A DNA stretch of 60,893 nucleotides from Leptolyngbyaceae cyanobacterium CSU_1_4 (GTDB taxonomy: Bacteria; Cyanobacteriota; Cyanobacteriia; Elainellales; Elainellaceae). The notes below the pieces were generated by a model that saw only the letters and a program-made list of their open reading frames with translations, ran no database searches and was not told the origin of the DNA. A program made the translations under genes and the position numbers. Every line of letters begins with the position of its first letter. The first letter of the stretch is position 1. The DNA lies in assembly GCA_012034615.1 (NCBI GenBank), contig JAAUPA010000003.1, forward strand, positions 1 to 60,893. Direction: 5' to 3'. This document shows positions 27,136 through 37,936 of the stretch, piece by piece.

Positions 27136-27537
27136 ATGGCGGCTAATGACACAATTGCAGATATGCTGACGCGCATCCGGAATGCGGGTTTGGCGCGGCA
27201 TCAAACGACCGATATCCCCTCCACTAAAATGACCCGCAGTATTGCAGCGGTGTTACAAAACGAAGGCTTTATCGAAGGCTTCTCTGAAACAGAAGACGGC
27301 GTTAAGCGAACGTTAGTGGTGGCATTAAAATATAAAGGCAAGGCGCGTCGTCCTTTGATTACCACTCTTAAGCGGGTGAGCAAGCCTGGACTTCGGGTTT
27401 ATTCCAACCGTAAAGAACTCCCCCGAGTTTTAGGCGGTATTGGTATAGCCATCATTTCCACCTCCAGTGGCATCATGACCGACCGCGATGCCCGGCGGCA
27501 AGGGTTAGGGGGCGAGGTCCTCTGTTATGTCTGGTAG
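27136..27537 (+). CDS. rpsH: 30S ribosomal protein S8
   Basis: 133 residues: [19 protein letters not shown], and the C-terminal signature [20 protein letters not shown] followed by EVLCYVW. S8 binds 16S helix 21 and in E. coli also represses the spc operon through the rplE leader. AAAGAGGAA precedes the ATG. Confidence 0.97.
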   Translation: MAANDTIADMLTRIRNAGLARHQTTDIPSTKMTRSIAAVLQNEGFIEGFSETEDGVKRTLVVALKYKGKARRPLITTLKRVSKPGLRVYSNRKELPRVLGGIGIAIISTSSGIMTDRDARRQGLGGEVLCYVW

Positions 27538-27576
27538 GGCATAAGAAAAGAATTCATTTGTCCAGGAGAAACGATC

Positions 27577-28116
27577 ATGTCTCGTATTGGTAAGCGCCCT
27601 ATCCCTGTTCCCCCCAAAGTGACCGTCACGATTAGCGGTCAGCATGTTGCTGTGAAAGGACCCAAAGGTGAGCTATCGCGCACCCTGCCTCCTGAAGTGG
27701 AGGTTGTCCAGGAAGGAGATACTGTTCTGGTGAATCGCCGGAATGAGTCCCGACCTGCTCGGCAACGGCATGGACTTTGCCGCACTTTGATTGCCAACAT
27801 GGTAGAAGGGGTTTCTCAAGGTTTTCAGAAGCGCCTAGAAATTCAGGGTGTGGGCTATCGTGCTCAAGTTCAGGGACGGAATTTGGTGCTAAACGTGGGT
27901 TACAGTAACCCGGTTCAAATTGAGCCACCCGATGGAATTCAGGTGGCTGTTGAGAACAACACTAATGTCATTGTCAGCGGCATTGATAAAGAAATTGTCG
28001 GCAATACCACTGCTCGAATCCGGGCAGTTCGTCCGCCTGAACCTTACAAGGGTAAAGGCATTCGCTATGCCGGAGAAGTGGTCAGACGTAAAGCTGGTAA
28101 GGCAGGGAAGAAATAG
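27577..28116 (+). CDS. rplF: 50S ribosomal protein L6
   Basis: 179 residues with two similar alpha/beta halves. [20 protein letters not shown] at the start and the signature [19 protein letters not shown] at the end. L6 sits near the GTPase centre. AGGAGAA precedes the start. Intact. Confidence 0.97.
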   Translation: MSRIGKRPIPVPPKVTVTISGQHVAVKGPKGELSRTLPPEVEVVQEGDTVLVNRRNESRPARQRHGLCRTLIANMVEGVSQGFQKRLEIQGVGYRAQVQGRNLVLNVGYSNPVQIEPPDGIQVAVENNTNVIVSGIDKEIVGNTTARIRAVRPPEPYKGKGIRYAGEVVRRKAGKAGKK

Positions 28117-28118
28117 TT

Positions 28119-28480
28119 ATGAAAATGACGCGCAAGGAATCTACTCGTCGCCGTCACGCTCGCGTTCGCAAAGACGTGACCGGTACGACAGAGCGTCCTC
28201 GGCTAGCTGTATATCGTTCTAATCAGCACATCTACGCCCAAGTTATCGATGATACGAACCATCATACGATGGTCTCTGCTTCGACCTTGGAAGCAGAGTT
28301 GAGGAAAGTGCTAGATTCGGCGAACAACTGTGATGCTTCGGCACAGGTAGGGAAATTATTGGCAGAACGGCGATCGCCCAGGGCATTAAGCGAGTGGTGT
28401 TCGATCGAGGGGGGAACCTCTACCATGGTCGAGTCAAAGCTCTGGCAGATGCGGCACGTGAAGGCGGACTAGACTTCTAG
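28119..28480 (+). CDS. rplR: 50S ribosomal protein L18, one frameshift
   Basis: 120 residues after repair. [20 protein letters not shown] and [19 protein letters not shown] mark L18, which binds 5S rRNA. The frame breaks at GAACGGCGATCGCC (about 28369): one more G gives [19 protein letters not shown], then [18 protein letters not shown] and the stop at 28478-28480. The broken frame would stop eight bases earlier with an unrelated tail. Essential gene, so a sequencing error. Confidence 0.95.
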
Positions 28481-28491
28481 GAGAAATCAAT

Positions 28492-29028
28492 ATGGCTTCT
28501 AATGCTAAAGGTGGCGGTAAGAAAGGCGGTCGCGCCAAAGAAAAAGAGTCTGAGTGGCAAGAGCGTGTTGTTCAGATCAAGCGAGTCACTAAGGTCGTTA
28601 AGGGTGGTAAAAAACTCAGCTTCCGAGCGGTTGTGATTGTGGGTAATGAACGCGGTCAGGTTGGCGTGGGTGTGGGTAAAGCCAGCGATGTGATCGGTGC
28701 GGTTAAGAAGGGTGTTGCCGATGGTAAGAAGCATCTGGTTGAGGTGCCTTTAACTAAGTCGAATTCCATTCCCCATCCGGTTAACGGTAACGGCGGCGGT
28801 GCAAAAGTTATGATGCGTCCGGCGGCACCCGGTACAGGCGTTATTGCTGGGGGTGCGGTTCGGATGGTTCTGGAACTTGCTGGTATCCGCAATATTCTGG
28901 CAAAGCAGTTGGGTTCAGGCAATCCGCTCAACAATGCGAGAGCTGCGGCGAATGCTCTAGGTTCTTTACGTACTTTTTCGGAAGTGGCTGAAGAGCGGGG
29001 TATTCCAGTTGAGAATCTCTACGCTTAA
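28492..29028 (+). CDS. rpsE: 30S ribosomal protein S5
   Basis: 178 residues. The N-terminal double-stranded-RNA-binding fold shows [20 protein letters not shown]; the second half shows [21 protein letters not shown]5 lies at the mRNA entry site and affects decoding accuracy. CTAGGAG precedes its ATG. Confidence 0.97.
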   Translation: MASNAKGGGKKGGRAKEKESEWQERVVQIKRVTKVVKGGKKLSFRAVVIVGNERGQVGVGVGKASDVIGAVKKGVADGKKHLVEVPLTKSNSIPHPVNGNGGGAKVMMRPAAPGTGVIAGGAVRMVLELAGIRNILAKQLGSGNPLNNARAAANALGSLRTFSEVAEERGIPVENLYA

Positions 29029-29084
29029 GGCTAGTTGCATTAGGGCTAATTAGCAGGACTCAAGAGCTTTTATTGGATAAAACT

Positions 29085-29531
29085 ATGAGATTAGAAGACG
29101 CTTTACCTCAAAAGGGTTCTCAAAAACGGAAGACTCGTAAGGGTCGGGGCATCGCGGCTGGACAAGGCGCAAGCTGCGGCTTTGGCATGCGCGGTCAAAA
29201 GTCCCGATCGGGTAGTGGGACTCGACCGGGCTTTGAAGGGGGACAAATGCCTCTGTATCGGCGCATTCCAAAGCTGAAGCATTTTCCCTTGATTAATCGG
29301 AAGCAATTCACGATTATTAACGTTAAGGATTTGGCAGGGCTGGATGCCAATAGTGAGGTAACTCTTGCTTCTCTGATGGAAGCAGGTATTATTACGTCTG
29401 ATGACGGTCCTCTGAAAATTTTAGGAACGGGTGAGATTGCAGTGGCTTTGAATGTGAAGGCAGTTGCGTTTACTAAATCTGCTCGCGTTAAAATTGAAGC
29501 AGCCGGTGGCAGTTGTAATGCACCAGACTAG
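29085..29531 (+). CDS. rplO: 50S ribosomal protein L15
   Basis: 148 residues from the ATG at 29085 ([20 protein letters not shown]); an in-frame TTG four codons upstream has no site. [20 protein letters not shown] is the Gly-rich family start. L15 is a late-assembly protein linking 23S domains. Confidence 0.95.
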   Translation: MRLEDALPQKGSQKRKTRKGRGIAAGQGASCGFGMRGQKSRSGSGTRPGFEGGQMPLYRRIPKLKHFPLINRKQFTIINVKDLAGLDANSEVTLASLMEAGIITSDDGPLKILGTGEIAVALNVKAVAFTKSARVKIEAAGGSCNAPD

Positions 29532-29636
29532 GAGTGCTGGCGATCGATTCTTTTGAGTCGCCAGTCTCGCTCTATAAGCTGTATCCAGTACTGAATCTAT
29601 CCGTGCCACCACCACTACGCATAGAGGGAAACCTGC

Positions 29637-30950
29637 ATGGTTGTTAATCGAGATAAAGCGCCATCTGCCCAAGAAACATTTGTGCAGATGGCACAAGCAG
29701 CCGGACTCCGAGGTCGGCTGCTTGTTACTGTGGGGCTATTGATCTTAGTTCGCCTTGGTATTTATCTACCTATTCCTGGAATTGACCGAGTTGCGTTCCA
29801 ATCTGCTCTCCAAGGCAGCGGATTAGGCAGCCTTGTTAGTTTCCTAGACGTGTTAGCAGGAGGTGGTATCTCCGCACTCGGCATTTTTGCGTTAGGTATT
29901 TTGCCTTACATCAACGCCTCCATCATTATTCAACTGATGACTGCGGCAATTCCCCAGCTAGAGGATTTGCAAAAGAACGAAGGGGAAGCCGGACGACGCA
30001 AAATTTCCCAGCTTACCCGTTTTGTTGCGCTGGGTTGGGCAATCCTCAACAGCATTATGATTACAACTTTGTTGGTTAATCTTAAAGCTTTGAGTCCTGA
30101 ATTTTCATCGATCGCCGAAACCGTCATTGCGCTTACCGCTGGCTCCATGTTTGTAATGTGGATTAGCGAGGTCATTACAGAGCGGGGTATTGGCAATGGT
30201 GCATCGCTGTTGATTTTTGTCAGCATTGTTTCTACTCTGCCTAAGTCTCTCGGTCAAACTTTAGAACTGGCGCAGAGCGGTGATAGCAGTATTGTGGGTC
30301 GGGTGATTATCCTGCTCCTTGTCTTCTTGGTCATGATTGTGAGCATTGTCTTTGTGCAGGAAGGAACCCGACGCATTCCAATTATCTCTGCACGTCGCCA
30401 AGTGGGTAAGCGAACTTATCAAGAAAAGAGCAGCTATCTTCCCCTGCGCCTGAACCAGGGTGGAGTGATGCCGATTATTTTTGCGAGTGCCATGTTGTCC
30501 TTGCCTTTTGCTCTAGGTCAGGCGTTTTCTAACAGCCAGGCGATCGCCACAGTGATTAGCTATATTCAACCCGGGACTTGGCTGTATCCGTTGCTACAGA
30601 TGGTGCTCATTGTATTTTTCAGTTACTTCTATTCTTCGCTAATTGTCAACCCTGTAGACATGTCGCAAAATTTGAAAAAAATGGGTGCCAGCATCCCTGG
30701 CATTCGTCCAGGAAAAGCGACAAGCGAATATATTGAGCGCGTGTTGAATCGTCTAACCTTCTTAGGAGCCGGTTTCTTGGGATTAGTAGCAATTCTACCG
30801 ACTGCCGTTGAAGGGGCAACTCAGGTGAGAACGTTTCAAGGATTAGGTGCCACGTCCATTTTGATTTTAGTCGGGGTGGCGATCGATACAGCCAAGCAAA
30901 TTCAAACCTATGTGATTTCTCAACGCTATGAGGGGATGGTAAAACAGTGA
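29637..30950 (+). CDS. secY: Protein translocase channel subunit SecY
   Basis: 437 residues with ten predicted membrane spans forming the SecYEG channel in plasma and thylakoid membranes. Marks: GLRGRLLVTVGLLILVRLG at span 1, IPGIDRVAF, GIFALGILPYINASIIIQL (the conserved PYI region) and QKNEGEAGRRKISQLTRF. It follows rplO by about 105 bases and overlaps adk by four bases. Confidence 0.97.
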   Translation: MVVNRDKAPSAQETFVQMAQAAGLRGRLLVTVGLLILVRLGIYLPIPGIDRVAFQSALQGSGLGSLVSFLDVLAGGGISALGIFALGILPYINASIIIQLMTAAIPQLEDLQKNEGEAGRRKISQLTRFVALGWAILNSIMITTLLVNLKALSPEFSSIAETVIALTAGSMFVMWISEVITERGIGNGASLLIFVSIVSTLPKSLGQTLELAQSGDSSIVGRVIILLLVFLVMIVSIVFVQEGTRRIPIISARRQVGKRTYQEKSSYLPLRLNQGGVMPIIFASAMLSLPFALGQAFSNSQAIATVISYIQPGTWLYPLLQMVLIVFFSYFYSSLIVNPVDMSQNLKKMGASIPGIRPGKATSEYIERVLNRLTFLGAGFLGLVAILPTAVEGATQVRTFQGLGATSILILVGVAIDTAKQIQTYVISQRYEGMVKQ

Positions 30951-31498
30951 CGCGGCTAATCTTTTTAGGTCCTCCAGGTGCGGGGAAAGGCACCCAGGCG
31001 CAAGAACTGGCAAAAACTCATGCCATTCCTCATATTTCTACGGGGGATATTCTGCGAGTGGCTGTTTCTCAGAAAACAGATTTAGGACTGAAAGCAGGGG
31101 CTTATATGGATGCAGGGGATTTAGTTCCTGATGCATTAATCATGGAAATGGTGCGCGATCGCCTCCTCCAGGCTGACACTCTTTCGGGGTGGCTTCTCGA
31201 TGGATTTCCTAGAACAGTCGCGCAGGCTACTTTCCTAAGTCGGCTCCTTCAAGAGATTAATCAGTCCTGCGACTCAGTGATTAACTTCGATGTACCTGAT
31301 GAAATGCTAGTAGAGCGGCTCCTAGCACGCGGGCGAAAGGATGATAATGAGGACGTGATTCGCAATCGGCTAGAGGTTTATCGAAGGCAAACTGCGCCCT
31401 TAATAGACTTTTATCAAAGCCAGCAACTGCTAGTTACAGTTGACGGCTCTCAGTCAATTGAAGAAGTGGCAGCACAACTAACCAATGCCATTCAGTAA
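30947..31498 (+). CDS. adk: Adenylate kinase
   Basis: 183 residues, the short form without a zinc-binding lid. It converts AMP and ATP to two ADP. P-loop GPPGAGKGTQAQEL, AMP-binding HISTGDILR, GWLLDGFPRTVAQA and the LID Arg stretch LLARGRKDDNEDVIRNRL. GTG start inside the secY stop (GTGA overlap), so translation is coupled to secY. Confidence 0.96.
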   Translation: MTRLIFLGPPGAGKGTQAQELAKTHAIPHISTGDILRVAVSQKTDLGLKAGAYMDAGDLVPDALIMEMVRDRLLQADTLSGWLLDGFPRTVAQATFLSRLLQEINQSCDSVINFDVPDEMLVERLLARGRKDDNEDVIRNRLEVYRRQTAPLIDFYQSQQLLVTVDGSQSIEEVAAQLTNAIQ

Positions 31499-31504
31499 GT
31501 TTCT

Positions 31505-31527
31505 GATAGATAAAGATTTTATCTGTC
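31505..31527 (+). terminator. Hairpin after adk
   Basis: AGATAAA-GAT-TTTATCT (31508-31524), extended by three more pairs with one wobble, begins ten bases after adk. There is no T run after it. It could mark partial termination at the end of the first ribosomal transcript. Confidence 0.35.
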
Positions 31528-31698
31528 TCGGTTCGTAGCCAAAACGGGTTCAGTCCCTACGTTTTTTAGCTAGACCTCCCACACCTCTATAAAAGTTTGT
31601 TAGGCTAAGTTGTTAAAACTTTTTGTAAGAAAACTTTAATAAAACTCGTAACTTCAATCTTTTAGTTTGTTCATCAACTCACCATAGGGAAGGTTCTC

Positions 31699-31925
31699 TT
31701 GTCTAAACAGGATCTCATTGAAATGGAAGGGACAGTGACAGATTCACTGCCCAATGCCATGTTTCGAGTTGACCTAGACAATGGGTTTAATGTCTTAGCC
31801 CACATTTCTGGCAAAATCCGTCGAAATTACATCAAAATTTTGCCAGCGATCGCGTCAAGGTAGAGCTGACTCCCTACGATTTAACCAAGGGAAGAATTAC
31901 TTACCGACTTCGTAACAAAAAGTAG
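31699..31925 (+). CDS. infA: Translation initiation factor IF-1, one frameshift
   Basis: 75 residues after repair, from a TTG start at 31699 with AGGGAAGG before it. S1/OB fold: [56 protein letters not shown], then [17 protein letters not shown]. The frame breaks near 31846 (CCAGCGATCG for CCAGGCGATCG), one G missing within a HIP1 site. IF-1 is essential, so this is an error, and it is why no long open frame shows here. Confidence 0.93.
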
Positions 31926-31964
31926 GTAGAGCGCTCAGTATTTTGGCGAATTACGTCTAGTAGT

Positions 31965-31993
31965 TTGACAAATGCTGTAAATATCGATATTAT
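31965..31993 (+). promoter_or_regulatory. Near-consensus sigma-70 promoter before rpmJ
   Basis: TTGACA (31965-31970, perfect -35), 17 bases, then TATTAT (31988-31993). Start of transcription would be near 32000, leaving a leader of about 28 bases before rpmJ. It likely drives rpmJ-rpsM-rpsK-rpoA-rplQ and genes beyond as a second unit. Confidence 0.65.
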
Positions 31994-32027
31994 GTTGTGT
32001 TTGTAGTCTTTGTGGTAACAAGGGGAC

Positions 32028-32141
32028 ATGAAAGTCCGAGCATCTGTACGTAAAATTTGCGAAAAATGTCGCGTCATCCGTCGTCGGGGTCGTGTAATGG
32101 TGATTTGTTCAAATCCTAAGCATAAGCAACGTCAGGGCTAG
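32028..32141 (+). CDS. rpmJ: 50S ribosomal protein L36
   Basis: Only 37 residues: [20 protein letters not shown], then [17 protein letters not shown]. It is the zinc-ribbon (C+) form, with Cys11, Cys14, Cys27 and His32 as ligands. AAGGGGA precedes the ATG. First gene after the strong promoter. Confidence 0.96.
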   Translation: MKVRASVRKICEKCRVIRRRGRVMVICSNPKHKQRQG

Positions 32142-32259
32142 AAGCCGTCTGTAGCTGTTAGCAGCACTCAAGACTTGCCCAGGCATCTGTTTTAGAGTTG
32201 AATTCTAGCTATATTTTTTAAGTCTGTCGCTAAAAGCAAAAATCAGAGAGGTTTGAAGC

Positions 32260-32643
32260 GTGGCACGAATTGCCGGAGTAGACCTTCCGCGCGATAAGCG
32301 TATTGAGATTGGTCTGACCTATATCTATGGAATTGGCTTAACTAGAGCCAAACAAGTCATTGCTAAAACGGGCGTTAATCCTGATACCCGTGTTAAAGAT
32401 TTGAGCGATGCTGATGTCTCTCTTCTCCGAGAAACGGTTGAAAGTGATTATCAAATTGAGGGGGATCTTAGACGCTGGGAATCAATGAATATCAAGCGAT
32501 TGATGGACATTGGGACTTATCGGGGTCGTCGTCATCGTTTAGGGTTGCCAGTTCGGGGTCAGCGAACTCGGACAAACGCCCGCACTCGTCGGGGCGGACG
32601 TCGGACGGTCGCAGGTAAGAAGAAAGCTCCCGGTAAGAAGTAA
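32260..32643 (+). CDS. rpsM: 30S ribosomal protein S13
   Basis: 127 residues from a [23 protein letters not shown], with the C-terminal [20 protein letters not shown] that contacts P-site tRNA. Head protein, bridge partner of L5. AGAGAGG precedes the start. Intact. Confidence 0.97.
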   Translation: MARIAGVDLPRDKRIEIGLTYIYGIGLTRAKQVIAKTGVNPDTRVKDLSDADVSLLRETVESDYQIEGDLRRWESMNIKRLMDIGTYRGRRHRLGLPVRGQRTRTNARTRRGGRRTVAGKKKAPGKK

Positions 32644-32674
32644 GTCATAGAGAATTTCAAGTAAAGGCACGAAC

Positions 32675-33070
32675 ATGGCGCGACAACCGACAAAAAGGAC
32701 TGGAGCTAAAAAATCTAAGCGCAACGTACCCAGCGGTGTGGCTCACATTCAGTCCACGTTTAACAACACAATTGTGACGATTACTGACCCTAATGGCGAA
32801 GCAATCTCATGGGCTTCATCTGGCTCTAGCGGCTTTAAAGGTGCTAAGAAGGGTACGCCTTTTGCTGCTCAGACGGCAGCAGAGCGAGCTGCTCAAGGAG
32901 CAACTTCTCAAGGGATGCGTCAGGTTGAGGTTTTGGTTAGTGGTCCTGGCTCAGGGCGTGAAACTGCTATCCGAGCGCTTCAGGGTGCTGGGTTAGAAAT
33001 CACCCTCATTCGGGATGTAACGCCTATTCCTCACAATGGCTGCCGTCCTCCTAAGCGTCGTCGGGTGTAG
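32675..33070 (+). CDS. rpsK: 30S ribosomal protein S11
   Basis: 131 residues. [20 protein letters not shown] and the C-terminal [16 protein letters not shown] are the family marks. S11 lies on the platform beside the mRNA exit and Shine-Dalgarno helix. Confidence 0.97.
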   Translation: MARQPTKRTGAKKSKRNVPSGVAHIQSTFNNTIVTITDPNGEAISWASSGSSGFKGAKKGTPFAAQTAAERAAQGATSQGMRQVEVLVSGPGSGRETAIRALQGAGLEITLIRDVTPIPHNGCRPPKRRRV

Positions 33071-33182
33071 GCAGGAGTTGTTGCTCAATGAGGTAATCCT
33101 TTAATCTGAGCAACATTTATGGACAGATGGGTTAGGAAAGTAGCTTGCTTTCCAGGCGGTTAAGGAAAAGGGAGAATCGGCT

Positions 33183-34130
33183 GTGCCACAATTTCAGGTT
33201 GAGTGTGTAGAGACTGACATTGCAGATGACCAGAGTTCATACAGCAAGTTTGTTTTGGAACCCCTTGATCGGGGGCAGGGTATTACTGTAGGTAATGCTC
33301 TAAGACGTGTTCTTCTGTCTAACATTGAAGGGGCGGCTGTTGCTGCAGTTCGCATTGCAGGAGTAAGCCACGAGTTTATGACCATTCCAGGTGTGCGGGA
33401 GGATGTCTTAGACATTCTATTGAACATGAAGGAAGTGGTATTGAAGAGCTACTCGGCTCAGCCTCAAATTGGTCGAATTCGAGTGGAAGGACCTGTGACT
33501 GTGACTGCTGGGATGTTTGATTTGCCTACGGAAGTAGAAGCAATTAATACTGACCAATACATTGCTACTCTGGCAGCGGGCGCAACTCTAGAAATGGAGT
33601 TCCGGATCGAGAAAGGCGTAGGGTATCGAGCGATCGATCGCAACCGTGATGATGCAGGCGCACTGGATTTTCTGCAAATTGATGCAGTGTTTATGCCAGT
33701 TCGCAAGGTGAACTACACCATTGAGGATGGTCGAGTGGGCAGTTCGGTCGAAAAAGACCGGTTGGTCATGGAAATTTGGACCAATGGTAGTCTCACCCCT
33801 CAAGAGTCTCTGAGCCAGGCGGCGAATATTTTAGTGGACTTGTTTAATCCACTAAAGGAGATCGACTTCCGGCAGATTGATATCGAGGATGACGGTGAGA
33901 TTGATCCCAACAACCAAATTCCTATAGAAGAGCTACAGCTTTCTGTCCGAGCATACAACTGCCTGAAACGAGCGCAGATTAATTCCGTTGCAGATCTCTT
34001 GGATTACACTCAAGAGGATCTGTTGGAGATCAAGAATTTTGGAGCAAAGTCGGCTGAAGAAGTCATTCAAGCGCTCCAGGATCGGTTGGGCATCACGTTG
34101 CCCCATGACAAAGCTTCTCGTCCTACTTAG
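33183..34130 (+). CDS. rpoA: RNA polymerase alpha subunit
   Basis: 315 residues. N-terminal dimerisation domain (LEPLDRGQGITVGNALRRVL, SNIEGAAVAAVRIAGVSHEF) starts polymerase assembly; the C-terminal domain after an acidic linker (QLSVRAYNCLKRAQINSVAD, about residues 250-300) contacts UP elements and activators. GTG start after GGGAGAA. Full length. Confidence 0.97.
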   Translation: MPQFQVECVETDIADDQSSYSKFVLEPLDRGQGITVGNALRRVLLSNIEGAAVAAVRIAGVSHEFMTIPGVREDVLDILLNMKEVVLKSYSAQPQIGRIRVEGPVTVTAGMFDLPTEVEAINTDQYIATLAAGATLEMEFRIEKGVGYRAIDRNRDDAGALDFLQIDAVFMPVRKVNYTIEDGRVGSSVEKDRLVMEIWTNGSLTPQESLSQAANILVDLFNPLKEIDFRQIDIEDDGEIDPNNQIPIEELQLSVRAYNCLKRAQINSVADLLDYTQEDLLEIKNFGAKSAEEVIQALQDRLGITLPHDKASRPT

Positions 34131-34187
34131 GGTAGGAACGTTGCGGTCTAGCCCGTGTTTACTGTTAACCTCTAGTTTCTAACTGCT

Positions 34188-34538
34188 ATGCGTCACCGTT
34201 GCCGCGTTGCCATGTTGGGGAAACCCGCTGACCAACGCAAAGCGCTTTTAAGAGCGCTCACTACTGAATTGATTCGTCATGGACGGATCACCACTACCAA
34301 AATCCGTGCCAAAGCGGTACAGGCAGAGGCTGATCGAATGGTCACACTGGCGAAGGATGGATCGTTGTCAGCTCGTCGTCGAGCTATGGGCTACATTTAT
34401 GATAAGCAGTTGGTTCATGCCTTATTTGAAGGAGCACAAGAACGTTATGGTGCCCGTCAGGGTGGCTATACTCGTGTGCTAAGAACTATCAACCGTCGGG
34501 GCGACAATGCTGAAATGGCAATTATTGAACTAACCTAA
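34188..34538 (+). CDS. rplQ: 50S ribosomal protein L17
   Basis: 116 residues: [20 protein letters not shown] and [20 protein letters not shown]. Tunnel-exit side protein. Follows rpoA by about 57 bases and precedes truA by seven. Confidence 0.97.
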   Translation: MRHRCRVAMLGKPADQRKALLRALTTELIRHGRITTTKIRAKAVQAEADRMVTLAKDGSLSARRRAMGYIYDKQLVHALFEGAQERYGARQGGYTRVLRTINRRGDNAEMAIIELT

Positions 34539-34545
34539 TTGCGCC

Positions 34546-35436
34546 ATGTCAGCAAAGCTGTCTCAAACTATGAATTGCTTAGAGGCTGAAAATTCTTTAG
34601 CCTCTAAACCCCACCGAGTTGCTCTAGTCATTCAGTACTTAGGCACTCATTTTCATGGTTGGCAGCGGCAACCCCATCACCGTAGTGTTCAGGAAGAAAT
34701 TGAGGCTGCTCTCCAGTCTGTTTTGCAATGCCCTGTAACATTGCATGGTGCCGGTAGAACAGATTCGGGAGTGCATGCTGCTGCGCAAGTGGCTCATTTT
34801 GATGTTGCAACCCTAATTCCTGCTCATCGCTGGGCTGATATTTTGAATGGACGACTGTCATCAGACATCGTCATTCGGGCATCGGCAGCAGTGCAAGATC
34901 ATTGGCACGCTCGGTTCTCAGCACTTTGGCGGCGATATCGGTATACGATTTATACGGAAGCGCGCCCCAATTTGTTTGTTCGACCTTTTGCATGGCATTA
35001 CTACCATGCTCCGCTGGATGAGTCGCTGATTCAAGCGGCTTTAGCTCCGCTTCTGGGTCGTCATCATTTGGCAGCATTTCACCGGGCTGGCTCTAGTCGC
35101 CCTCACTCTTGGGTCGATGTTCAGGCGGCGGAATGCACCAGGCAAGGAGCGGTAATACAAATCGAGATTCAGGCAAGTGGTTTTCTTTACGGCATGATGC
35201 GCTTGTTGGTGGGGATGTTAGTGGAGGTGGGGCAGGGGTTGCGATCGCCTGCCCAATTCACCGAAATCTGGACAGAGCAGCGGCGGGACTTGGTAAAATA
35301 TGCTGCACCTCCCCAAGGTCTTTGTCTACTTCGGGTTGGCTATACCGATTTTCCGTTCCCCCCTGATTTATGGTTTGATAGCCAGCCTCGATTTGTTTTT
35401 CCGTCTTTGAGCGAGCCTGCTTACTGCCCTGGGTAA
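34546..35436 (+). CDS. truA: tRNA pseudouridine(38-40) synthase
   Basis: 296 residues. It isomerises uridines 38-40 of the tRNA anticodon arm. The catalytic Asp is in AGRTDSGVHA (about residue 70); GTHFHGWQRQPHHRSVQEE and SGFLYGMMRLLVGMLVEVG are typical. The first ATG is used; one eight codons later (MNCLEAE) is possible and would drop a non-conserved head. Common neighbour of rplQ in cyanobacteria. Confidence 0.94.
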   Translation: MSAKLSQTMNCLEAENSLASKPHRVALVIQYLGTHFHGWQRQPHHRSVQEEIEAALQSVLQCPVTLHGAGRTDSGVHAAAQVAHFDVATLIPAHRWADILNGRLSSDIVIRASAAVQDHWHARFSALWRRYRYTIYTEARPNLFVRPFAWHYYHAPLDESLIQAALAPLLGRHHLAAFHRAGSSRPHSWVDVQAAECTRQGAVIQIEIQASGFLYGMMRLLVGMLVEVGQGLRSPAQFTEIWTEQRRDLVKYAAPPQGLCLLRVGYTDFPFPPDLWFDSQPRFVFPSLSEPAYCPG

Positions 35437-35502
35437 GTCTCCTCCCTCTGACAGACCAGATCCCAAGTATTTAAATGTGTTTATCAAGGATATTGAAGCG
35501 CC

Positions 35503-35958
35503 ATGAACAAGACCTATCTCCCACCCCAGGAGTCGATTGAGCGAAATTGGTATATTGTCGATGCTAGTCAGCAACGGCTTGGCCGACTCGCTAGTGAAGT
35601 CGCTACTGTTTTGCGAGGGAAAAACAAGCCTACCTTCACACCGCACCTCGATACCGGTGATTTTGTCGTCGTTATTAACGCCGAGAAAGTTGAAGTGACC
35701 GGGAAAAAACGTTCCCAAAAACTTTATCGTCGTCACTCGGGTCGTCCGGGTGGAATGAAAACCGAAACTTTTGAGAAGCTGCAAGCTCGTATTCCTGAAC
35801 GGATTATTGAACAGGCTGTGAAGGGAATGCTGCCTAAGAATACCTTAGGTCGTCAATTATTCACCAAGCTGAAAGTTTATGCAGGCGGCGAGCATCCCCA
35901 TCAAGCTCAGTCGCCTCAAGTATTGGCAATTAATACAATTCCGGGAGGAAAAGACTAA
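35503..35958 (+). CDS. rplM: 50S ribosomal protein L13
   Basis: 151 residues: [38 protein letters not shown] and [20 protein letters not shown]. Early-assembly large-subunit protein. Its TAA overlaps the rpsI ATG by one base (TAATG). Confidence 0.97.
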   Translation: MNKTYLPPQESIERNWYIVDASQQRLGRLASEVATVLRGKNKPTFTPHLDTGDFVVVINAEKVEVTGKKRSQKLYRRHSGRPGGMKTETFEKLQARIPERIIEQAVKGMLPKNTLGRQLFTKLKVYAGGEHPHQAQSPQVLAINTIPGGKD

Positions 35959-36371
35959 TGCAAGCGACTGATAAAAGCGATCGCGTCGTTTACCTAGGCA
36001 CTGGTCGTCGGAAGACATCGGTGGCTCGTGTCCGTCTCGTCCCAGGTTCAGGTCAATTGATTATCAACCAGAAACCGGGCGATCTGTACCTCCAGTTCAA
36101 TCATGGCTATTTGGCGGCAGCGAAAGCTCCTCTAGAAACCCTTGGTCTAGAAGGAGAGTATGATATTTTGGTCAACGTCCATGGAGGGGGCTTAACTGGA
36201 CAAGCGGACTCTATTAAGTTGGGTGTGGCGCGGGCACTTTGCCAACTTGACCCTGATAACCGCAAACCTCTAAAAGTTGAGGGCTATCTGACCCGTGATC
36301 CTCGGGCAAAGGAACGGAAGAAGTACGGCTTGCACAAAGCGCGTAAAGCTCCTCAGTACTCTAAGCGTTAA
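35958..36371 (+). CDS. rpsI: 30S ribosomal protein S9
   Basis: 137 residues; [20 protein letters not shown] at the start and the C-terminal [16 protein letters not shown], whose last Lys-Arg reaches the P-site tRNA anticodon. GGGAGG lies before the ATG, inside rplM. Translationally coupled to rplM. Confidence 0.97.
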   Translation: MQATDKSDRVVYLGTGRRKTSVARVRLVPGSGQLIINQKPGDLYLQFNHGYLAAAKAPLETLGLEGEYDILVNVHGGGLTGQADSIKLGVARALCQLDPDNRKPLKVEGYLTRDPRAKERKKYGLHKARKAPQYSKR

Positions 36372-36442
36372 TTTGAAAAGGTGGGTCACTCGCTTCTTCC
36401 GAAAAATTTCGATAGAATTGTAAAGGCATTACAGGCATAATC

Positions 36443-36676
36443 ATGGCTAAAGATATTCATCCTAAATGGTATCCTGACGCAAAAGTTTACTGCAACGGCG
36501 AGGTCGTGATGACCGTGGGTTCTACTCGACCCGAACTGCACGTTGACGTATGGTCAGGAAATCATCCCTTTTACACAGGGACTCAAAAGATTATTGACAC
36601 TGAGGGTCGCGTTGAGCGCTTCCTCCGCAAGTACGGCATGACAGATGCTTCGCAGGCTGCACCCGATCAGAAGTAA
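36443..36676 (+). CDS. rpmE: 50S ribosomal protein L31
   Basis: 77 residues: MAKDIHPKWYPDAKVYCNGE, TRPELHVDVWSGNHPFYTG and RVERFLRKYGM. There is a single Cys near residue 17 and no CxxC pair, so it does not look like the zinc-binding form. Last ribosomal gene before a hairpin terminator. Confidence 0.96.
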   Translation: MAKDIHPKWYPDAKVYCNGEVVMTVGSTRPELHVDVWSGNHPFYTGTQKIIDTEGRVERFLRKYGMTDASQAAPDQK

Positions 36677-36700
36677 CGATCACGGCTGAATAAACCTGCG

Positions 36701-36736
36701 GCGGTTAGCTCAACGATTAAGATCAGAGCTAGCCGC
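36701..36736 (+). terminator. Terminator after rpmE
   Basis: GCGGTTAGCTC (36701-36711) pairs with GAGCTAGCCGC (36726-36736), 11 pairs with one wobble, followed by TATTTGTTGT. It ends the ribosomal unit; prfA starts 58 bases later and may be partly read through. Confidence 0.65.
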
Positions 36737-36748
36737 TATTTGTTGTAA

Positions 36749-37903
<1,155 letters not shown>

Positions 37904-37936
37904 TCTTGAAGTTCATTGGCAACGCTGATGTTTGAG

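Noticed and set aside
26566-28481. rplE and rplR as pseudogenes
   Set aside because: Repair by one base restores full-length essential proteins; functional copies are required for life.
37915-37935. GGCAACGCTGATG after prfA, like a MITE end
   Set aside because: Match too short and partly different; no element body.
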